From Meghimatium bilineatum (lineage: Eukaryota > Mollusca > Gastropoda > Stylommatophora > Philomycidae), in NCBI GenBank assembly GCA_034231615.1, contig CM067298.1:292020-356019 (forward strand): 64,000 nt of DNA, in the 5' to 3' direction. Numbering within the stretch: the stretch's first letter is position 1; every line of letters starts with the position of its first letter. The notes beneath the pieces are model-generated. The model did no database searches and had not been told where the DNA came from. It worked only from the letters and a program-made list of their open reading frames with translations. This document shows positions 54,566 through 64,000 of this stretch, piece by piece. A program made the translations under genes and the position numbers.

Positions 54566-57500
54566 ATGATCTAACAACATTTCTATCTAACAACAGTCTG
54601 ATCTAACAACTATCTATTCTAACAACTGTCTGATCTAACAACTGTCTGATCTAACAACAATCTGATCTAACAACATTCTGATATAACAACAATAAGATCT
54701 ACCAACAGTCTGATCTAACAACAATCTGATCTACCAATCGTCTGATCTAACAACAATCTGATCTACCAACAGTCTGATCTAACATCAGTCTGATCTACCA
54801 ACAGTCTGATCTAACAACAATCAGATCTAACAACAATAAGATCTAACGACAGTCTGATCTAACAACAATCTGATCTACCAACAGTATGATCTAACACCAG
54901 TCTGATCTAACAACAATCTGATTTTAACAACAATCTGATCTAACAACAATAAGATCTACCAACAGTCTGATCTAACAACATTCTGATATAACAACAATAA
55001 GATCTACCAACAATCTGATCTACCAACAGTCTGATCTAACAACAGTCTTATCTAACATAATTATGATATAACAACAATACGATCTAACAACAATCTGATC
55101 TACCAACAGTCTGATATAATAACAGTCTGATCTAACAACAATCTGATCTAACAACATTCTGATATAACAACAATAAGATCTACCAACAATCTGATCTACC
55201 AACAGTCTGATCTAACAACAGTCTTATCTAACAACATTATGATATAACAACAATACGATCTAACAACAATCTGATCTACCAACAGTCTGATCTAATAACA
55301 GTCTGATCTAACAACAATCTGATCTAACAACATTCTGATATAACAACAATAAGATCTACCAACAGTCTGATCTAACAACAGTTTGATCTACCAACAGTCT
55401 GATCTAACAACAGTCTGATCTACCAACAGTCTGATCTAACAACAGTCTGATCTACCAGCAGTCTGATCTAACAACATTCTGAGATAACAACAATAAGATC
55501 TACCAACAATCTGATCTACCAACAGTCTGATCTAACAACAATCTGATCTACCAACAGTCTGATCTAACAACAGTCTGATCTAACAACAATCTGATCTAAC
55601 AACATTCTGATATAACAACAATAAGATATACCAACAGTCTGATCTAACATCAATAAGATCTACCAACAGTCTGATCTAACAACAATCTGATCTAACAACA
55701 TTCTGATATAACAACAATAAGATCTACCAACAGTCTGATCTAACAACAGTCTGATCTAACAACAGTCTGATCTAACAGCAATCTGATCTAGCACCATTCT
55801 GATCTAACACCTGTCTGATCTAACAACAATCTGATCTAACAACAGTCTGATCTAACAACAGTCTGATCTAACAACAGTATGATCTAACAACATTTCTATC
55901 TAACAACAGTCTGATCTAACAACTATCTATTCTAACAACTGTCTGATCTAACAACTGTCTGATCTAACAACAATCTGATCTAACAACATTCTGATATAAC
56001 AACAATAAGATCTACCAACAGTCTGATCTAACAACAATCTGATCTAACAACAATCTGACCTAACAACAATCTGATCTACCAACAGTCTGATCTAACAACA
56101 ATCTGATCTAACAACATTCTGATATAACAACAATAAGATCTACCAACAGTCTGATCTAACAACAATCTGATCTACCAACAGTCTGATCTAACAACAATCT
56201 GATCTAACAACAATCTGATCTAACAACAATCTGATCTAACAACAATCTGATCTACCAACAGTCTGATCTAACAACAATCTAATCTACCAACAGTCTGATC
56301 TAACAACAATCTGATCTACCAACAGTCTGATCTAACAACAATCTGATCTACCAACAGTCTGATCTAACAACAATCTGATCTACCAACAGTCTGATCTAAC
56401 AACAGTCTGATCTAACAACATTCTGATATAACAACAATAAGATCTACCAACAGTCTGATCTAACAACAGTCTGATCTACCAACAGACTGATCTAACAAAA
56501 GTCTGATCTACCAACAGTCTGATCTAACAACAGTCTGATCTACCAACAGTCTGATCTAACAACATTCTGATATAACAACAATAAGATCTACCAACAGTCT
56601 GATCTAACAACTATCTATTCTAACAACAATCTGATCTAACAACAGTCTGATCTAACAACAGTCTGATCTAACAACTATCTATTCTAACAACAATCTGATC
56701 TAACAACAGTCTGATCTAACAACAACCTCACCTAACAACAGTCTGATCTAACAACAGTCTGATCCAACAACAACCTCACCTAACAACAGCCTGATCTAAC
56801 AACAACCTCACCTACCAACAGTCTGATCTAACAACATTCTGATCTAACAACAATAAGATCTAACAACTGTCTGATCTAACAACAATCTGATCTAACAACA
56901 ATCTGATCTAACAACTGTCTGATCTAACAACAGTCTGATCTAACAACAGTCTGATATAACAACAATAAGATCTACCAACAGTCTGATCTAACAACTGTCT
57001 GATCTAAGAACAGTCTGATCTAACAACAATCTGATCTAACGACTCTCTGATCTAACAACAATCTGATCTAACAACTGTCTGATCTAACAACAATCTGATC
57101 TAACAACTGTCTGATCTAACAACAATCTGATCTAACATCTGTCTAATCTAACAACAACATGTAACAACAGTCTGATCTAACAACAATCTGATCTAACAAC
57201 ATTCTGATATAACAACAATACGATCTACCAACAGTCTGATCTAACAACAGTCTGATCTACCAACAGTCTGATCTAACAAAAGTCTGATCGACCAACTGTC
57301 TGATCTAACAACAGTCTGATCTACCAACAGTCTGATCTAACAACAATCTGATCTACCAACAGTCTGATCTAACAACAATCTGATCTAACAACAATCTGAC
57401 CTAACAACAATCTGATCTACCAACAGTCTGATCTAACAACAATCTGATCTAACAACATTCTGATATAACAACAATAAGATCTACCAACAGTCTGATCTAA

Positions 57501-57874
57501 CAACAATCTGATCTACCAACAGTCTGATCTAACAACAATCTGATCTAACAACAATCTGATCTAACAACAATCTGATCTAACAACAATCTGATCTACCAAC
57601 AGTCTGATCTAACAACAATCTAATCTACCAACAGTCTGATCTAACAACAATCTGATCTACCAACAGTCTGATCTAACAACAATCTGATCTACCAACAGTC
57701 TGATCTAACAACAATCTGATCTACCAACAGTCTGATCTAACAACAGTCTGATCTAACAACATTCTGATATAACAACAATAAGATCTACCAACAGTCTGAT
57801 CTAACAACAGTCTGATCTACCAACAGACTGATCTAACAAAAGTCTGATCTACCAACAGTCTGATCTAACAACAG

Positions 57875-59403
57875 TCTGATCTACCAACAGTCTGATCTAA
57901 CAACATTCTGATATAACAACAATAAGATCTACCAACTGTCTGATCTAACAACTATCTATTCTAACAACAATCTGATCTAACAACAGTCTGATCTAACAAC
58001 AGTCTGATCTAACAACTATCTATTCTAACAACAATCTGATCTAACAACAGTCTGATCTAACAACAACCTTACCTAACAACAGTCTGATCTAACAACAGTC
58101 TGATCCAACAACAACCTCACCTAACAACAGCCTGATCTAACAACAACCTCACCTACCAACAGTCTGATCTAACAACATTCTGATCTAACAACAATAAGAT
58201 CTAACAACTGTCTGATCTAACAACAATCTGATCTAACAACAATCTGATGTAACAACTGTCTGATCTAACAACAGTCTGATCTAACAACAGTCTGATATAA
58301 CAACAATAAGATCTACCAACAGTCTGATCTAACAACTGTCTGATCTAAGAACAGTCTGATCTAACAACAATCTGATCTAACGACTCTCTGATCTAACAAC
58401 AATATGATCTAACAACTGTCGGATCTAACAACAATCTGATCTAACAACTGTCTGATCTAACAACAATCTGATCTAACATCTGTCTGATCTAACAACAACC
58501 TCACCTAACAACAGTCTGATCTAACAACAATCTCATCTATCAACTGTCTGATCTATCAATAATCTTATCTAACAACTGTCTGATCTAACAACAATCTGAT
58601 CTAACAACTGTCTGATCTAACAACTGTCTGATCTAACAACAATCTGATCTACCAACAGTCTGATCTAACAACAATCTGATCTACCAACAGTCTGATCTAA
58701 CAACATTCTGATATAACAACAATAAGATCTACCAACTGTCTGATCTAACAACTATCTATTCTAACAACAATCTGATCTAACAACAGTCTGATCTAACAAC
58801 AGTCTGATCTAACAACTATCTATTCTAACAACAATCTGATCTAACAACAGTCTGATCTAACAACAACCTTACCTAACAACAGTCTGATCTAACAACAGTC
58901 TGATCCAACAACAACCTCACCTAACAACAGCCTGATCTAACAACAACCTCACCTACCAACAGTCTGATCTAACAACATTCTGATCTAACAACAATAAGAT
59001 CTAACAACTGTCTGATCTAACAACAATCTGATCTAACAACAATCTGATGTAACAACTGTCTGATCTAACAACAGTCTGATCTAACAACAGTCTGATATAA
59101 CAACAATAAGATCTACCAACAGTCTGATCTAACAACTGTCTGATCTAAGAACAGTCTGATCTAACAACAATCTGATCTAACGACTCTCTGATCTAACAAC
59201 AATATGATCTAACAACTGTCGGATCTAACAACAATCTGATCTAACAACTGTCTGATCTAACAACAATCTGATCTAACATCTGTCTGATCTAACAACAACC
59301 TCACCTAACAACAGTCTGATCTAACAACAATCTCATCTATCAACTGTCTGATCTATCAATAATCTTATCTAACAACTGTCTGATCTAACAACAATCTGAT
59401 CTA
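57875..59403 (+). repeat. 800-bp tandem duplication in HOR copy 3
   Basis: Bases 57,875-58,603 (729 bp) match 58,675-59,403 without a difference that I could find line by line, at an offset of 800 bp (50 monomers). The stretch covers the H pair, GATCC, the G section, the GATGT variant, AAGAACAG, CGACTCTCTG (58,381; 59,181), AATATGATC, CTGTCGGATC and CTATCAATAATC. The left flanks differ at 57,842/58,642 and 57,874/58,674. Perfect identity over 729 bp makes this one of the youngest events in the window, or an assembly artefact. Confidence 0.88.
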
Positions 59404-59412
59404 CCAACAGTC
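59395..59412 (+). repeat. 544-bp deletion joint in HOR copy 3
   Basis: After AACAACAATCTGATCT the sequence jumps to ACCAACAGTCTAATCT at 59,403. In copy 2 these two places lie 544 bp (34 monomers) further apart: the offset to copy 2 falls from 6,206 at 59,361 (against 53,155) to 5,662 at 59,403 (against 53,741). Lost are the D-D-GATCC link, the AACATTATTCTG monomer, both pentamers and the first GTTTGAT section. The joint coincides with the right end of the 800-bp duplication, so both may come from one exchange. Confidence 0.8.
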
Positions 59413-61099
59413 TAATCTAACAACAGTCTGATCTAACAACAATCTGATCTAACAACATTCTGATATAACAACACTAAGATCTACCAATAGTCTGATCTAA
59501 CAACAGTTTGATCTACCAACAGTCTGATCTAACAACAGTCTGATCTACCAACAGTCTGATCTAACAACAGTCTGATCTACCAACAGTCTGATCTAACAAC
59601 ATTCTGATATAACAACAATAAGATCTACCAACATTCTGATCTAACAACAATCTGAACTAACAACAATAAGATCTACCAACAGTCTGATCTAACAACAATC
59701 TGATCTAACAACATTCTGATATAACAACAATAAGATATACCAACAGTCTGATCTAACATCAATAAGATCTACCAACAGTCTGATCTAACAACAATCTGAT
59801 CTAACAACATTCTGATATAACAACAATAAGATCTACCAACAGTCTGATCTAACAACAGTCTGATCTAACAACAGTCTGATCTAACAGCAATCTGATCTAG
59901 CACCATTCTGATCTAACACCTGTCTGATCTAACAACAATCTGATCTAACAACAGTCTGATCTAACAACAGTCTGATCTAACAACAGTATGATCTAACAAC
60001 ATTTCTATCTAACAACAGTCTGATCTAACAACTATCTATTCTAACAACTGTCTGATCTAACAACTGTCTGATCTAACAACAATCTGATCTAACAACATTC
60101 TGATATAACAACAATAAGATCTACCAACAGTCTGATCTAACAACAATCTGATCTACCAATCGTCTGATCTAACAACAATCTGATCTACCAACAGTCTGAT
60201 CTAACATCAGTCTGATCTACCAACAGTCTGATCTAACAACAATCAGATCTAACAACAATAAGATCTAACGACAGTCTGATCTAACAACAATCTGATCTAC
60301 CAACAGTATGATCTAACACCAGTCTGATCTAACAACAATCTGATTTTAACAACAATCTGATCTAACAACAATAAGATCTACCAACAGTCTGATCTAACAA
60401 CATTCTGATATAACAACAATAAGATCTACCAACAATCTGATCTACCAACAGTCTGATCTAACAACAGTCTTATCTAACAACATTATGATATAACAACAAT
60501 ACGATCTAACAACAATCTGATCTACCAACAGTCTGATATAATAACAGTCTGATCTAACAACAATCTGATCTAACAACATTCTGATATAACAACAATAAGA
60601 TCTACCAACAATCTGATCTACCAACAGTCTGATCTAACAACAGTCTTATCTAACAACATTATGATATAACAACAATACGATCTAACAACAATCTGATCTA
60701 CCAACAGTCTGATCTAATAACAGTCTGATCTAACAACAATCTGATCTAACAACATTCTGATATAACAACAATAAGATCTACCAACAGTCTGATCTAACAA
60801 CAGTTTGATCTACCAACAGTCTGATCTAACAACAGTCTGATCTACCAACAGTCTGATCTAACAACAGTCTGATCTACCAGCAGTCTGATCTAACAACATT
60901 CTGAGATAACAACAATAAGATCTACCAACAATCTGATCTACCAACAGTCTGATCTAACAACAATCTGATCTACCAACAGTCTGATCTAACAACAGTCTGA
61001 TCTAACAACAATCTGATCTAACAACATTCTGATATAACAACAATAAGATATACCAACAGTCTGATCTAACATCAATAAGATCTACCAACAGTCTGATCT

Positions 61100-61190
61100 A
61101 ACAACAGTCTGATCCAACAACAACCTCACCTAACAACAGCCTGATCTAACAACAACCTCACCTACCAACAGTCTGATCTAACAACATTCT
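61100..61190 (+). repeat. 2.4-kb deletion joint in HOR copy 4
   Basis: The monomer at 61,100, the 48th after the 17-mer, should be B followed by E. Instead it is AACAACAGTCTGATCC followed by G, GCCTG, G, C and GATCT-F-D, the order that in copy 3 begins at 58,091. Position 55,678 of copy 3 is thus joined to 58,091, a loss of 2,413 bp (151 x 16 - 3, the -3 being the lost 13-mer). The left breakpoint is at the same HOR position as the 96-bp insertion at 50,351. Confidence 0.85.
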
Positions 61191-62672
61191 GATCTAACAA
61201 CAATAAGATCTAACAACTGTCTGATCTAACAACAATCTGATCTAACAACAATCTGATCTAACAACTGTCTGATCTACCAACAGTCTGATCTAACAACTGT
61301 CTGATCTAAGAACAGTCTGATCTAACAACAATCTGATCTAACGACTCTCTGATCTAACAACAATATGATCTAACAACTGTCGGATCTAACAACAATCTGA
61401 TCTAACAACTGTCTGATCTAACAACAATCTGATCTAACATCTGTCTGATCTAACAACAACCTCACCTAACAACAGTCTGATCTAACAACAATCTCATCTA
61501 TCAACTGTCTGATCTATCAATAATCTTATCTAACAACTGTCTGATCTAACAACAATCTGATCTAACAACTGTCTGATCTAACAACTGTCTGATCCAACAA
61601 CAATCTGATCTAACAACAGTCTGATCTAACATTATTCTGATATAACAACAATAAGATCTACCAACAATCTGATCTACCAACAGTCTGATCTAACAACAGT
61701 CTTATCTAACAACATTATGATATAACAACAATAAGATCTACCAACAATCTGATCTACCAACAGTCTGATCTAACAACAGTCTTATCTAACAACATTATGA
61801 TATAACAACAATACGATCTAACAACAATCTGATCTACCAACAGTCTGATCTAATAACAGTCTGATCTAACAACAATCTGATCTAACAACATTCTGATATA
61901 ACAACAATAAGATCTACCAACAGTCTGATCTAACAACAGTTTGATCTACCAACAGTCTGATCTAACAACAGTCTGATCTACCAACAGTCTGATCTAACAA
62001 CAGTCTGATCTACCAGCAGTCTGATCTAACAACATTCTGAGATAACAACAATAAGATCTACCAACAATCTGATCTACCAACAGTCTGATCTAACAACAAT
62101 CTGATCTACCAACAGTCTAATCTAACAACAGTCTGATCTAACAACAATCTGATCTAACAACATTCTGATATAACAACACTAAGATCTACCACTAGTCTGA
62201 TCTAACAACAGTTTGATCTACCAACAGTCTGATCTAACAACAGTCTGATCTACCAACAGTCTGATCTAACAACAGTCTGATCTACCAACAGTCTGATCTA
62301 ACAACATTCTGATATAACAACAATAAGATCTACCAACATTCTGATCTAACAACAATCTGAACTAACAACAATAAGATCTACCAACAGTCTGATCTAACAA
62401 CAATCTGATCTAACAACATTCTGATATAACAACAATAAGATATACCAACAGTCTGATCTAACATCAATAAGATCTACCAACAGTCTGATCTAACAACAAT
62501 CTGATCTAACAACATTCTGATATAACAACAATAAGATCTACCAACAGTCTGATCTAACAACAGTCTGATCTAACAACAGTCTGATCTAACAGCAATCTGA
62601 TCTAGCACCATTCTGATCTAACACCTGTCTGATCTAACAACAATCTGATCTAACAACAGTCTGATCTAACAA

Positions 62673-63164
62673 CAGTCTGATCTAACAACAGTATGATCTA
62701 ACAACATTTCTATCTAACAACAGTCTGATCTAACAACTATCTATTCTAACAACTGTCTGATCTAACAACTGTCTGATCTAACAACAATCTGATCTAACAA
62801 CATTCTGATATAACAACAATAAGATCTACCAACAGTCTGATCTAACAACAATCTGATCTACCAATCGTCTGATCTAACAACAATCTGATCTACCAACAGT
62901 CTGATCTAACATCAGTCTGATCTAACAACAGTATGATCTAACAACATTTCTATCTAACAACAGTCTGATCTAACAACTATCTATTCTAACAACTGTCTGA
63001 TCTAACAACTGTCTGATCTAACAACAATCTGATCTAACAACATTCTGATATAACAACAATAAGATCTACCAACAGTCTGATCTAACAACAATCTGATCTA
63101 CCAATCGTCTGATCTAACAACAATCTGATCTACCAACAGTCTGATCTAACATCAGTCTGATCTA
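62673..63164 (+). repeat. 240-bp tandem duplication in HOR copy 4
   Basis: Bases 62,673-62,924 equal 62,913-63,164 without difference, at an offset of 240 bp (15 monomers). The unit holds GTATGATC, AACATTTCTATCT, H, two D, B, E, F, C, B, the AATCGTC monomer (62,863; 63,103), B, C and AACATCAG. The junction is the AACATCAG monomer followed by A with GTATG instead of C. It is a different 15-monomer segment from the one duplicated at 54.1 kb. Confidence 0.9.
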
Positions 63165-63275
63165 CCAACAGTCTGATCTAACAACAATCAGATCTAACAA
63201 CAATAAGATCTAACGACAGTCTGATCTAACAACAATCTGATCTACCAACAGTATGATCTAACACCAGTCTGATCT

Positions 63276-64000
63276 AACAACAATCTGATTTTAACAACAA
63301 TCTGATCTAACAACAATAAGATCTACCAACAGTCTGATCTAACAACATTCTGATATAACAACAATAAGATCTACCAACAATCTGATCTACCAACAGTCTG
63401 ATCTAACAACAGTCTTATCTAACAACATTATGATATAACAACAATACGATCTAACAACAATCTGATCTACCAACAGTCTGATATAATAACAGTCTGATCT
63501 AACAACAATCTGATCTAACAACATTCTGATATAACAACAATAAGATCTACCAACAATCTGATCTACCAACAGTCTGATCTAACAACAGTCTTATCTAACA
63601 ACATTATGATATAACAACAATACGATCTAACAACAATCTGATCTACCAACAGTCTGATCTAATAACAGTCTGATCTAACAACAATCTGATCTAACAACAT
63701 TCTGATATAACAACAATAAGATCTACCAACAGTCTGATCTAACAACAGTTTGATCTACCAACAGTCTGATCTAACAACAGTCTGATCTACCAACAGTCTG
63801 ATCTAACAACAGTCTGATCTACCAGCAGTCTGATCTAACAACATTCTGAGATAACAACAATAAGATCTACCAACAATCTGATCTACCAACAGTCTGATCT
63901 AACAACAATCTGATCTACCAACAGTCTGATCTAACAACAGTCTGATCTAACAACAATCTGATCTAACAACATTCTGATATAACAACAATAAGATATACCA
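63276..64000 (+). repeat. 5.28-kb HOR copy 5, cut by the window end
   Basis: The last 725 bp repeat the start of the HOR: 17-mer, B-F-C, two 176-bp 11-mers with the GATAT change (about 63,483), the GTTTGAT section, GAGATAAC and E-F followed by GATATACC at the end. Nothing distinguishes it from the copy 1 start by eye except possible isolated substitutions. The array evidently continues beyond base 64,000. Confidence 0.88.

Larger units (their letters stand above)
49582..54908 (+). repeat. 5.28-kb HOR copy 2 (5,327 bp)
   Basis: Same order as copy 1, with five differences that together give the length: +96 bp at 50,351, -112 bp net around 50,750-50,820 (the AATACGATC/AACAAAAG section replaced by a short B-E-F-C-B link to CTGACCT), -176 bp near 52,150, +1 base at 52,700, and +240 bp at about 54.1-54.6 kb. 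5,278 + 49 = 5,327, as measured between 17-mers. The 13-mer at 51,919 ends ATGT, a change shared with copy 3 only. Confidence 0.87.
54909..60330 (+). repeat. 5.28-kb HOR copy 3 (5,422 bp)
   Basis: Shares with copy 2 the short link at about 55,980-56,060 (-112 bp against copy 1) and the ATGT ending of the 13-mer (57,150), but lacks the 96-bp insertion, the 176-bp deletion and the 240-bp duplication. It gained 800 bp by tandem duplication (57,875-59,403) and lost 544 bp at 59,403. 5,278 - 112 + 800 - 544 = 5,422, as measured. Its left 11-mer has AACATAATTATG in place of AACAACATTATG (about 55,055). Confidence 0.87.
60331..63275 (+). repeat. 5.28-kb HOR copy 4, shortened to 2,945 bp
   Basis: Begins like the others but jumps at 61,100, losing 2,413 bp compared with the copy 3 layout. 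It then loses 48 bp (A, GATAT, F) near 61,270 and gains 240 bp by duplication near 62.9 kb. From the copy 3 layout without its own events: 5,166 - 2,413 - 48 + 240 = 2,945, as measured between 17-mers. No 13-mer is left, which is why the length is 16n + 1. It keeps one CGACTCTCTG (61,342) and the two pentamers (about 61,670). Confidence 0.86.
1..64000 (+). repeat. 16-bp monomer satellite array filling the window
   Basis: Every line of the window resolves into head-to-tail 16-bp monomers with consensus AACAACAGTCTGATCT, about 4,001 in all. I use these letters elsewhere: A = consensus; B = AACAACAATCTGATCT; C = ACCAACAGTCTGATCT; D = AACAACTGTCTGATCT; E = AACAACATTCTGATAT; F = AACAACAATAAGATCT; G = AACAACAACCTCACCT; H = AACAACTATCTATTCT; I = AACAACATTATGATAT. 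Variation is concentrated at positions 2, 7-8, 10-12 and 15; CAAC near the start and GATC near the end are the most conserved parts. Orientation never reverses. Plus-strand coding is blocked because most monomers carry both TGA and TAA, and 16 is not a multiple of 3, so stops rotate through all frames. CpG is absent from the consensus. A nuclear eukaryotic satellite is inferred; the species is not identifiable. Confidence 0.97.

Noticed and set aside
29913-63292. GATTTTAAC words as possible promoter or terminator elements
   Set aside because: They are the 17-mer with one extra T, inherited once per HOR at a fixed place. The T run is only four bases, with no hairpin and no adjacent gene.
1-64000. 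CRISPR array
   Set aside because: Short direct repeats abound, but there are no unique spacers: what lies between repeats is more of the same repeat. No cas gene is present.
1-64000. Plasmid iteron region or bacterial origin with clustered GATC (Dam) sites
   Set aside because: Iteron and oriC clusters span hundreds of bases with a rep or dnaA gene nearby. Here GATC is simply part of a monomer repeated about 4,000 times, with no gene at all.
1-64000. Telomeric or interstitial telomeric repeat
   Set aside because: The unit is 16 bp without the G-rich strand runs of known telomere repeats (TTAGGG, TTTAGGG, TTAGG). The TTAG seen on the minus strand is only part of GTTAGATC.
1-64000. CENP-B box or known alpha, minor or other named satellite
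   Set aside because: No TTCG...CGGGA-type box was seen, and the 16-bp monomer is unlike the 171-bp alpha satellite. A centromeric role is possible from the HOR organisation alone but is not supported by any motif.
1-64000. Transposable element, inverted repeat or orientation switch
   Set aside because: I looked for stretches not fitting the monomer and for AGATCAGA on the plus strand as a sign of inversion, and found none. The AGATCT palindromes arise from point variants (F and AATCAGATCT).
1-64000. Protein-coding repeat gene (for example silk, mucin or antifreeze-like) on either strand
   Set aside because: On the plus strand most monomers contain TGA and TAA, and on the minus strand GTTAG or GGTAG supplies TAG. 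Because 16 is not a multiple of three, these stops hit all frames within 48 bp. No long frame exists.

Overview
The whole window is one uninterrupted satellite (minisatellite) array and holds no supportable gene. The unit is a 16-bp monomer, consensus AACAACAGTCTGATCT (37.5% GC, C twice as frequent as G on this strand). It repeats head to tail in a single orientation from base 1 to base 64,000, about 4,001 monomers. Both ends of the window lie inside the array. An array of this size with nested higher-order repeats (HORs) points to heterochromatin of a eukaryotic nuclear chromosome (centromeric, pericentromeric or similar). The sequence gives no basis for naming a species.

The array is hierarchical. 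About a dozen recurring monomer variants are arranged in fixed order into dimers (32 bp), a recurrent triad, pentamers (80 bp) and 11-mers (176 bp). These build sub-blocks of 1.3-2.2 kb and HORs of 3.5-7 kb. I counted 21 monomers of abnormal length: five 15-mers, nine 17-mers and seven 13-mers. Their net change of -17 bases predicts the 16-bp phase at the right end of the window. Most are inherited once per HOR, so HOR lengths come out as multiples of 16 plus or minus a few bases.

Layout: 1-6,300, an older mixture with 3,536-bp and 1,328-bp offsets. 6,301 to about 22,040, a HOR of about 7.0 kb made of two related ~3.5-kb halves, marked by a 15-mer at 9,037, 12,572, 16,011 and 19,610. About 22,040-29,900, HORs of about 4.34-4.40 kb with an internal 1,408-bp tandem duplication. 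29,913-44,303, a transitional zone with 1,617-bp and 2,205-bp tandem repeats and a 6,715-bp unit. 44,304-64,000, a regular HOR of about 5.28 kb (330 monomers) with four complete copies and one partial copy. Their lengths (5,278, 5,327, 5,422 and 2,945 bp) can be explained to the base by a short list of insertions, deletions and duplications.

No transposon, inversion, RNA gene, CRISPR or non-satellite island was seen. The five 60-codon minus-strand reading frames in the right half are by-products of the repeat and are explained under the rejected items. The value of the window is as a readable record of satellite evolution: unequal exchange, chimeric junction monomers, and homogenisation of point mutations across HOR copies.
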